Below are positions 1 to 6,289 of a DNA stretch of 14,119 bases, piece after piece. The DNA is from Propionibacteriaceae bacterium (GTDB lineage Bacteria > Actinomycetota > Actinomycetes > Propionibacteriales > Propionibacteriaceae): contig JAJTCL010000033.1 in NCBI GenBank assembly GCA_021323255.1, positions 1 to 14,119 of the forward strand, given 5' to 3'. The position numbers and the translations under genes are program-made. Below the pieces are notes generated by a model. The model was given only the letters and a program-made list of their open reading frames with translations. It had not been told where the DNA came from and made no database searches. Within the stretch, counting starts at the first letter, position 1; every line of letters starts with the position of its first letter.

Positions 1-26
1 TCTGAGTAGGTGCGTCAGGCCGCAGC

Positions 27-911
27 TCAGTCGTCCTTCTCGCGCTCGGCGAGAAACCTCTCGAACTCGGCGGCGATCTCCTCCGCACTCGGCACGCGAT
101 CCGGTTGTTCGGCTTGCAGGGCGTCGTACTGCTGCTCGAGCGTCGCCACCAGCTCCTGGACCTCTGTCGAGGTTGCCATCTCCTCAGCGATGTCGGCCAG
201 GTTGCTGGCTGACGCCTTCTCCAAGGGCTCGATCGGTACGGCCAGGCCAGTCGCTTGGTTCAGGGAGCGGGTCAAGGTGAGAGTGGCCTCCGGAAACGAG
301 GCCTGAGCCAGATAATGCGGGACATGCGCGGCGAAGCCCATAGCCTTGCGATCAAGTTGTCCCAGGCGGAACTCAAGCAAGCCCGTGAAGCTGGCGGGCA
401 CCTCGACGCGGTCGATCCAGCTCCGATAGCCCTTGACCAGCGAGGCGTCCGTGGCGTGCGCAGTCAGCGTAATGGGACGGGTGTGAGGCACCGCCATCGG
501 AATGCCATGAACACCGACAGTCATCCGTACGCCGAGCTGCTCGATCAGCCCTACGACAGCGGCGGCAAGCCGCTCCCACTGCACGTCGGGCTCAGGTCCG
601 CTGAACAGCAGGAATACCTCGCCATGGCCGTCCTTGACCCGGTAGATGCGTAGATGCAGGTCCGCGTAGGACTTCCACTGATTGGTGTCGAAGATCATCG
701 CCGGTCGGCGGCTGCGATAGTCGTGCAGCTGATCATGATCGAATTCGGCGAGCACTTCATGCTCGAGGTTCTCCAACAGGTTCGCGGAGAACAGCCGGCC
801 AGCCTGCCCGGCGTCCACGAATCCGTCCAGCTGATGGATCAGCACGGGGCGATGGTCCTTGAGCTTGGCTACCACCGCCTCATCCAAGGTGTAGAGCTGC
901 CGCGGATCCAT
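27..911 (-). CDS. PAC2 family protein (proteasome-assembly-chaperone-2 fold)
   Basis: The 294-residue protein matches the actinobacterial PAC2 family: an N-terminal MDPRQLYTLDE block, GFVDAG near residue 30, DYRSRRP near 66, LLFSGPEPDVQWERL near 100, GIPMAVPHTRP near 136 and GFAAHVPHYLAQ near 190. The last 60 or so residues are charged, glutamate-rich and probably helical or coiled coil. PAC2 is named after a eukaryotic proteasome assembly chaperone; the biochemical role of the bacterial members is unsettled, so none is assigned. The frame stays open upstream to 1055, but that would overlap the preceding gene by about 65 bases. The ATG at 911 puts the conserved MDPRxLY start at residue 1, although no strong ribosome binding site precedes it. 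The gene is last in a minus-strand run, 79 bases after the TY-Chap-like gene. The family call is firm, the start a little less so. Confidence 0.85.
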   Translation of the reverse strand: MDPRQLYTLDEAVVAKLKDHRPVLIHQLDGFVDAGQAGRLFSANLLENLEHEVLAEFDHDQLHDYRSRRPAMIFDTNQWKSYADLHLRIYRVKDGHGEVFLLFSGPEPDVQWERLAAAVVGLIEQLGVRMTVGVHGIPMAVPHTRPITLTAHATDASLVKGYRSWIDRVEVPASFTGLLEFRLGQLDRKAMGFAAHVPHYLAQASFPEATLTLTRSLNQATGLAVPIEPLEKASASNLADIAEEMATSTEVQELVATLEQQYDALQAEQPDRVPSAEEIAAEFERFLAEREKDD

Positions 912-990
912 CACGAGGACCAATCTACCTGCGAGTGCCGGTACGGCCTGGCACGCAGCTTGCAGCAGTGCCAGCGACGAGGAGGATCGT

Positions 991-1959
991 TCAGCGGGGC
1001 CCGTCGTGCTCACTGAAGGTCGTGCGGCCGTCGAGTTTTGCAGCCAGCGCATCATCGATGCCGTCGGCCACCTCAGAGAGAATGCGGACGGCCTGGTGCA
1101 GATGGGCCGGCACGAACGGCCGGGACAATACCGAAATGGTCACGAAAACCCGATCTCGGATGAGCTGGAACTTGACCCACCTAGCCTCAACGTTCAGATC
1201 GTTCAACACTTCGGCGGCGCGCGAGCGCCCAGCGACGTCGTGCACGACTGCGGCGAAGATCACAACCTCCTGACCATCCTGAGAGGTCCGGAGGAAGAGC
1301 ATCGTCGATCCGACTCTGATCGTGACATCTCCCTCGGCGTCGCGGATTGGCCGATGGCCGTACATCTCGGCGAGCTCTGCGTCGACCAAATCGTTGAGAT
1401 GTTGCTGGTCGCGGGGCATGGTCGTCAGGAGGTCGGCCCGCTCTACCTCCACAACCCTGATCGAAGGGCCACGCTCGATGGGCGGCGGAGTCGGCTGGAG
1501 CACCTCAGCTAGCTGGTCAGGGGCGAGGAAGATCGGGTGCTGGACGCCGTAGACATCGCGCAGCGCAAAAACTGTGAGCTCGCTAAGCCGATCCGATTCG
1601 ACCTGAGGCAGCTCGATCCAGAAATTGGCCGTTGGCTGGGTCACCTCCGCCGCTGAGGAGACCTCACCGCCGGCGGTGGGCGGTTGCCAACCTAGCCGTT
1701 CCATCCTTGTGAGCTGCTTGGCGGAGAGCTGAAAATCATCTCCGAGCAGCGCGTTGCTGGCAGCCTCACATCTGATCACATCCCGGCGTGGGCTGCTGAG
1801 TCTCACAAACGGCGCCGGACCATCGCCCTCGGACTCGGTTCCGATGGTGAGGTCGGCAGTGTCATCGATCATGGAGATGACCTCACTCAACCGGCTCTGG
1901 AACTCAGCCCAGGCTTGAGTGGTACTTCGGTCGAGGTCGAAGTCGTCGATGTCGGCCAT
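991..1959 (-). CDS. TY-Chap / YbjN-like peptide-binding chaperone-family protein
   Basis: This 322-residue soluble, acidic protein has no signal peptide or membrane segment. The last 130 residues or so look like a YbjN / type III secretion chaperone-like (TY-Chap) domain: alternating strands with FLRTSQDGQEVVIFAAVV, then AAEVLNDLN, then RVFVTISVLSRPF and a long C-terminal helix. The middle part (about 120-160, FWIELPQ through PIFLAPDQL) may be a second related domain. The family name rests on homology to secretion chaperones; the client in actinobacteria is unknown, and the call comes from pattern recognition only. The start is the ATG at 1959, because GGGAGGGG lies 6 bases upstream; the longer frame to 1989 has no such site. 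It lies 45 bases after the HMG-CoA lyase gene and 79 bases before the PAC2 gene, all on the minus strand, so co-transcription is likely. Confidence 0.6.
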   Translation of the reverse strand: MADIDDFDLDRSTTQAWAEFQSRLSEVISMIDDTADLTIGTESEGDGPAPFVRLSSPRRDVIRCEAASNALLGDDFQLSAKQLTRMERLGWQPPTAGGEVSSAAEVTQPTANFWIELPQVESDRLSELTVFALRDVYGVQHPIFLAPDQLAEVLQPTPPPIERGPSIRVVEVERADLLTTMPRDQQHLNDLVDAELAEMYGHRPIRDAEGDVTIRVGSTMLFLRTSQDGQEVVIFAAVVHDVAGRSRAAEVLNDLNVEARWVKFQLIRDRVFVTISVLSRPFVPAHLHQAVRILSEVADGIDDALAAKLDGRTTFSEHDGPR

Positions 1960-2004
1960 ATGTGCCCCTCCCAGCCAAGACGACGACACTAACGCCGCAG
2001 GCGT

Positions 2005-2934
2005 TCAACTTCCCAACGCTGCGACCACGCGGGAAGGCGACGGCCTGCCCAACTCAGCGGCGAGCCAACGGCTGGTCTCGACCAGAGCCGGCAAGTCCAC
2101 GCCCGTCTCGATGCCAAGACCATCGAGCATCCAGACAAGATCCTCGGTCGCCAAATTGCCAGTCGCTGATCTCGCGTACGGGCAGCCGCCGAGTCCGCCG
2201 GCTGATGAGTCGAACTCAGTGATTCCAGCCTCCAGTCCGACCAGAACGTTTGCCAAAGCCTGTCCGTAGGTGTCGTGGAGGTGCAATGCAATCTGGTTAC
2301 GCGGGACTCCTGCAGCTTCCGTCCGCTCCAGCACAGTGACCACCTGACCTGGCGTGGCAACGCCGATCGTGTCACCGAGACTGATGGTCGAGCAACCGAG
2401 CTCAACCAGGCGGGCCGCTATGTCCGCCGGCCGTCCAGGATCAACTTGTCCTTCCCAAGGGTCACCGAAGCACATCGACACATAGCCCCTCACCGGAATC
2501 CGGCGGGCTCTGGCCGCCTTGACGACCGGGGTAGCCATCTGGATTGCACCGTCCAGCGTGGTTCCCAAGTTCTGCTCTGCGAAGCTCTCGGTGGCAGATA
2601 CGAAAATCGCGAGCTCCTCTGCTTCAGCGGCCATAGCTCGCTCGAAGCCACGCTCATTGGGGACCAATACTGGATAGCGCACGCCGGGGCGCCGCCGGAG
2701 CGCGGCCATCAGCTCGTCGGCATCAGCCAGTTGCGGAACCCAGCGTGGCGAAACGAAGCTGGTTGCCTCAATGACGGCTAGGCCAGCTTCGGCGAGTCGG
2801 TCGATCAACTCCAGTTTGACCGGCAGTGGCACCACAGCCTTCTCGGCCTGCAATCCGTCGCGAGGCCCAACCTCATAGATGCTGACCCGAGGAGGCAGGC
2901 CGGGTCGTGGGTGAACCGCCGGCAGCACCTCCAT
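2005..2934 (-). CDS. mvaB: Hydroxymethylglutaryl-CoA lyase
   Basis: The enzyme splits 3-hydroxy-3-methylglutaryl-CoA into acetyl-CoA and acetoacetate, the last step of leucine breakdown, in the cytoplasm. The 309-residue protein has the whole DRE-TIM lyase set: VGPRDGLQ at 22-29 (Arg25, Asp26), the metal ligands His218 and His220 in LHLHDTYGQA, the HMGL signature SSAGGLGGCPYA with catalytic Cys251, and Asn260. The spacings (33 from first His to Cys, 9 from Cys to Asn) equal those of the human enzyme, which argues against isopropylmalate or citramalate synthase. The frame is open to 3276, but that would run through the divergent PrsW-like gene. ATG 2934 gives the usual family length; ATG 2979, adding 15 residues, is the main alternative, and neither has a strong ribosome binding site. 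It heads a probable minus-strand unit with the TY-Chap-like and PAC2 genes. Confidence 0.93.
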   Translation of the reverse strand: MEVLPAVHPRPGLPPRVSIYEVGPRDGLQAEKAVVPLPVKLELIDRLAEAGLAVIEATSFVSPRWVPQLADADELMAALRRRPGVRYPVLVPNERGFERAMAAEAEELAIFVSATESFAEQNLGTTLDGAIQMATPVVKAARARRIPVRGYVSMCFGDPWEGQVDPGRPADIAARLVELGCSTISLGDTIGVATPGQVVTVLERTEAAGVPRNQIALHLHDTYGQALANVLVGLEAGITEFDSSAGGLGGCPYARSATGNLATEDLVWMLDGLGIETGVDLPALVETSRWLAAELGRPSPSRVVAALGS

Positions 2935-3046
2935 ACCGGCGACAATACGCGGCAGCAAAGGTGTGAGCTGGCGTGCCATCTGCCTATCGTTGGGTGAGGC
3001 GGTCAGCCGGTATCTGGGTGGACCGCGACTGAAACGGAGATGAGCA

Positions 3047-4207
3047 GTGATGGACCCGGCGATGCTTCCGGCGGGCACACCGCGTCCAGCGATGCCTCCG
3101 GTGGCACCGGCTGCACTATTGCGCCGTCCCCGGTCCGCGTTGACCTGGGTGACAGTGATCGTGCTCGGCTTGGGCGGTTTACTGATCGCGATCTTGATCT
3201 TCCTGCTCGGCGGGCCGGCGGGCGCGCTGATCGCCACGCTGCTGGCGGCGGTCTCCTTCCCGGTGATGATCTTCATCTGTTTCTGGCTTGATCGTTATGA
3301 GCCAGAACCTGCCCGCTACCGCCTCGCTGCACTCGGCTGGGGGGCCGTCGCCGCTGTCGGTTTCAGCTTCGTTGGGGAGCAGTTCCTGTTCGGGCTGTCG
3401 GGAACCAATGAATTCGTCAACGTGGCAGTCGGGGCGCCAGTGGTCGAGGAGCTTGGCAAAGGCCTGTTTCTTGTTGCAGTTGTCATCTTTCGCCGTGCCG
3501 AGTTGCATGGCCCGCTCGATGGCATCGTCTACGGCGCATTGGTCGGAATCGGTTTCGCCTTCGTCGAGGACATCGTCTACTACCTGCAGTCCCTGCAGTC
3601 AGGGGAGCTCGGTATCACCTTCTTCCTCCGCGGCATCATGGGCCCCTTCGCGCACCCGCTGTTCACGGCCGCAACAGGGCTGGGTATTGGGCTCGCTGTG
3701 GCGACGCGTCGCCCGGGCGTACGCGTTCTGGCGCCGCTCCTAGGTTTTCTGGCGGCTGTCGTCATGCACGCGATCTGGAATGGCAGTACCTTCTGGGGCG
3801 GAAACGGCTTCCTGGTCGCATATAGCGCCATCTTCCTGCCGCTGTTGATCGTGATATTGGCCGTCGCAGTGTGGGCACGCTCCCGCGAGGGCAAGCTGCT
3901 GACGACGGCACTCCAGCAGGTCGCGCAGATGGGCTGGATCCGGCCCGACGAGATCCGCTGGATAGCCCGACTCTCCGACCGCATGTCGGCACGCGCCTAC
4001 GCCAAGCGCATCGGCGGCAAGCCCGCCGCCGATGCCGTCCGCGCGTACCAGCAAACCATGACAGAGGTAGCCTTCCTCCACCATCGAGCGGTTGAGGGAA
4101 CCGCTCCGGCTGATCTCAACCGACGCATGAACGGGCTGCTTCATAGGGCCGCCTGGCTGCGGCCTTACGTCGTCCTGCCTCCGCAATCACCTGCAGTGAT
4201 GTGGTGA
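3047..4207 (+). CDS. PrsW family intramembrane metalloprotease
   Basis: This 386-residue polytopic membrane protein has about eight hydrophobic segments between residues 33 and 277, after a proline-rich cytoplasmic start. PrsW-family marks are visible: FWLDRYEPEP at 79-88, the paired glutamates in VVEELGKG (134-135, Lys138), Glu174 in AFVED, His203 in FAHPLFTA and His241 in MHAIWN. These form the putative zinc and catalytic site of a family whose founder (Bacillus subtilis PrsW) cleaves the anti-sigma factor RsiW. No sigma/anti-sigma pair is adjacent, so the substrate here is unknown. The soluble C-terminal 105 residues are unassigned. GTG 3047 has GGAG 7 bases upstream (3036-3039); ATG 3050 directly after it is an equal alternative. 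The TGA stop overlaps the next gene's ATG by one base, so the two are probably translationally coupled. Confidence 0.88.
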   Translation: MMDPAMLPAGTPRPAMPPVAPAALLRRPRSALTWVTVIVLGLGGLLIAILIFLLGGPAGALIATLLAAVSFPVMIFICFWLDRYEPEPARYRLAALGWGAVAAVGFSFVGEQFLFGLSGTNEFVNVAVGAPVVEELGKGLFLVAVVIFRRAELHGPLDGIVYGALVGIGFAFVEDIVYYLQSLQSGELGITFFLRGIMGPFAHPLFTAATGLGIGLAVATRRPGVRVLAPLLGFLAAVVMHAIWNGSTFWGGNGFLVAYSAIFLPLLIVILAVAVWARSREGKLLTTALQQVAQMGWIRPDEIRWIARLSDRMSARAYAKRIGGKPAADAVRAYQQTMTEVAFLHHRAVEGTAPADLNRRMNGLLHRAAWLRPYVVLPPQSPAVMW

Positions 4208-5229
4208 TGTTCGGGCGCTGGCTCAGCCGGATCGGCGGCCTGCGCGGTGCGGGGCGGCGCACCAATGTGGCCCTGCTCCTGGTCCTTGGCTGTGCCGCGC
4301 TGACCGGAGGCCTGGCTTTCGCGGCGGGCACGCCAATTCCCGCCAAGCTTGCCACGGTGATCCACGGCCTTTTTGGACTCGCTGTCGTTTTGCTCATGCC
4401 CTGGAAGTCAGTGATCGTTCGTCGCGCTCCGGCCCTGCGCGCCGCCAGCGTCGCCTTGGTCGGGCTGATGGCACTATGCGTCATTTCAGGCTTCCTTGAG
4501 GTGTTCGGTGGATACGGCGCGATACGACGACTCAGCCCGATGCAGGTACACGTCGGGTCTGCCGCACTAGCCGCACCGCTGCTCGCGTGGCACTTACTAC
4601 GTCACCGTAGGCAGCGCCTGCACCGCCGCGATTTGTCGCGCCGCACGCTGCTTCGGACCGGCGCCCTGGCTGTGGGTGCTGCCGCGAGCTACGGCGCACT
4701 CGAAGGCATCGGTCGGCTGGTCGGCTCGGCATCTGCCAGCAGAATCGCAACTGGGTCTCATCACCTCAGCCCGGAAGCAGTTCCGGCAACGATGTGGCTT
4801 TTCGATCGGGTCCCGATGGTTGCAACCGACTACCGCGTCTATGTCGCCGGAAAGGAGGTGACTGTTTCCGATCTCACGTCACGCTCTGTCACTGTTGCCG
4901 CCCGGCTTGACTGCACCAGCGGTTGGTACACCGACGCGGCGTGGACAGCAGTCAGCCTTGCCGACCTGCTCCCCGCCGAACACGTCGCCGCAGCTGCCAG
5001 CATCGAGGTCGTGAGCATGACTGGGTACCGCCGCCGTTTCCCCGCGGACGAGGCAGGTTCGTTGTGGCTGGCTACCGCCTATCAGGGGGTGCCCCTGCGG
5101 CCTGGGTACGGCGCGCCGGTGCGGCTAGTGGCGCCTCATCGGCGAGGATTCTGGTGGGTCAAGTGGGTTGCATCGGTGCAGCTCAGCGATCTACCAGCCT
5201 GGGGCCAGTCACCCTTTCCCCTGCAGTGA
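4207..5229 (+). CDS. Membrane-anchored molybdopterin-dependent oxidoreductase (sulfite oxidase fold)
   Basis: The 340-residue protein has two parts. Residues 20-133 hold four membrane segments with histidines at 53, 115, 129 and 133, reminiscent of a small cytochrome-b-like module; heme binding is inference. A twin-arginine-like stretch SRRTLLRTGALAVGA (144-158) begins a fifth segment. From about 190 the sequence fits the molybdopterin domain of the sulfite oxidase/YedY fold: Cys236 in RLDCTSGWYTDAAW is the expected Mo ligand, and VRLVAPHRRGFWWVKWV (305-321) is the conserved distal block. The Mo domain would face outward. The substrate cannot be read from sequence. I chose ATG 4207 because it forms TGATG with the PrsW-like stop; GTG 4201 and 4204 are in frame alternatives. 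Its end is 17 bases from the convergent protease gene. Confidence 0.82.
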   Translation: MFGRWLSRIGGLRGAGRRTNVALLLVLGCAALTGGLAFAAGTPIPAKLATVIHGLFGLAVVLLMPWKSVIVRRAPALRAASVALVGLMALCVISGFLEVFGGYGAIRRLSPMQVHVGSAALAAPLLAWHLLRHRRQRLHRRDLSRRTLLRTGALAVGAAASYGALEGIGRLVGSASASRIATGSHHLSPEAVPATMWLFDRVPMVATDYRVYVAGKEVTVSDLTSRSVTVAARLDCTSGWYTDAAWTAVSLADLLPAEHVAAAASIEVVSMTGYRRRFPADEAGSLWLATAYQGVPLRPGYGAPVRLVAPHRRGFWWVKWVASVQLSDLPAWGQSPFPLQ

Positions 5230-5246
5230 AGGCGGTTCCCCAAGGC

Positions 5247-6185
5247 TCAGCTCGTCGATTCGGTGAGCTCACGTGGCACGGCGATGACGTCGACCAGAGC
5301 GCCGTTGCGCCACACGGTGATCTCCACTCGGCGTCCAATGGCGTCTTCCACCATGCGACGTTGCAGCTCAGTGCTGGAACCAAGTGATGTGCCGCCGACG
5401 GCAACGACGATGTCACCGGATCTCAGCCCCGCACTGTCTGCCGGACTCCCGGTAATCACCTGAGCGACCCGCAGACCCTCCCGCCGCCCGAGTTTGGCGG
5501 CCAGCGGCGGCGGCAGCGGAGCCTGACTCCCCGCGATGCCCAGCCAGGCACGGCGTACCCGCCCGGAGGTCATCAAAGCGCTGATGATGCGCTCCGTTGT
5601 CTGGTTTATCGGCACTGCAAGACCTACACCGATACCAGCCACCGCGGTGTTGACCCCGACCATCCGGCCGCGGCTGTCGGCCAGTACTCCACCGCTGTTG
5701 CCTGGATTCAGGGCGGCGTCGGTTTGAATCACCTCGTCCACGACGCGGCCCTGCCTGGTCGGCAGCGACCGGCCTAAAGCCGAAATGATGCCGGCTGTGA
5801 CGCTTCCGGCCAAGCCGAGCGGATTGCCTACCGCGACGACAAGCTGGCCGACCTGCAGCTGACTGGCATCGCCGAGCGTCACGGGGTCCGGAACCTCCCC
5901 GCGGGCGCGGAGCACAGCCAGATCGGAGAATGCGTCTTTGCCGACCACATCGGCAGTTGTCTCTGTGCCGTTCGCGAAGGCAGCCATCACCGCACTGGAT
6001 CCCTCGACGACATGGGCGCTGGTCAACATGAAGCCATCAGTGGTCAACACACTCGCGCTGCCAGCGCCTTCACCCAGCCGCGATCGGACTCTGAGGCTAG
6101 CCACGCTCGGCAAGACACGTTGAACCACTGTGGTCACCGCGGCGGAGTAGGCATCCATCGCCTCGCGGTCACGCTCATCCGCCAT
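5247..6185 (-). CDS. S1C family trypsin-like serine protease with PDZ domain (HtrA/DegP-like)
   Basis: This is a 312-residue HtrA-type protease. The catalytic triad is complete: His58 in LTSAHVVEG, Asp88 in AFSDLAVLRA and Ser164 in NPGNSGGVL. Oxyanion-loop residues and the VGLAVPIN strand follow, and a single PDZ domain occupies about 215-305, with the SPADSAGLRSGDIVVAVGG core. Unlike classical HtrA proteins it has no signal peptide or membrane anchor: the N-terminus (MADERDREAMDAYSAAV) is charged, and the frame upstream contains no ATG, GTG or TTG back to the nrdJ stop. It is therefore probably cytoplasmic, unless exported by a route I cannot see. ATG 6185 lacks a clear ribosome binding site; Met10, with GAGG just upstream, is an alternative. 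It lies downstream of nrdJ on the same strand, with a hairpin between, and convergent to the molybdoprotein gene. Confidence 0.92.
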   Translation of the reverse strand: MADERDREAMDAYSAAVTTVVQRVLPSVASLRVRSRLGEGAGSASVLTTDGFMLTSAHVVEGSSAVMAAFANGTETTADVVGKDAFSDLAVLRARGEVPDPVTLGDASQLQVGQLVVAVGNPLGLAGSVTAGIISALGRSLPTRQGRVVDEVIQTDAALNPGNSGGVLADSRGRMVGVNTAVAGIGVGLAVPINQTTERIISALMTSGRVRRAWLGIAGSQAPLPPPLAAKLGRREGLRVAQVITGSPADSAGLRSGDIVVAVGGTSLGSSTELQRRMVEDAIGRRVEITVWRNGALVDVIAVPRELTESTS

Positions 6186-6236
6186 GTTGTGGTAACGCGT
6201 ACAGGCCGGAAGTGTTCCCCAACGCCCCGCCCCGGA

Positions 6237-6265
6237 CCGGCCTGCATGGCATGTATGCAGGCCGG
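6237..6265 (-). terminator. Hairpin after nrdJ, probable terminator without a T-tract
   Basis: The arms CCGGCCTGCAT (6237-6247) and ATGCAGGCCGG (6255-6265) are perfect inverted repeats of 11 bp around a 7-base loop. The hairpin starts 25 bases after the nrdJ stop and ends about 50 bases before the protease start. No run of T follows on the minus strand, which is common for actinobacterial terminator-like hairpins. It could also act in RNA stability or as a protein-binding dyad. Confidence 0.5.
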
Positions 6266-6289
6266 GCCGGGCATGAGTAGTGCGTGCGT

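Noticed and set aside
2275..2781. 168-residue plus-strand frame inside the HMG-CoA lyase gene
   Set aside because: The opposite strand encodes all the lyase catalytic motifs; this product is low in complexity and unlike any family.
5263..5272. GTGAGCTCAC palindrome
   Set aside because: It lies inside the protease coding sequence and is short enough to occur by chance; no regulatory context.
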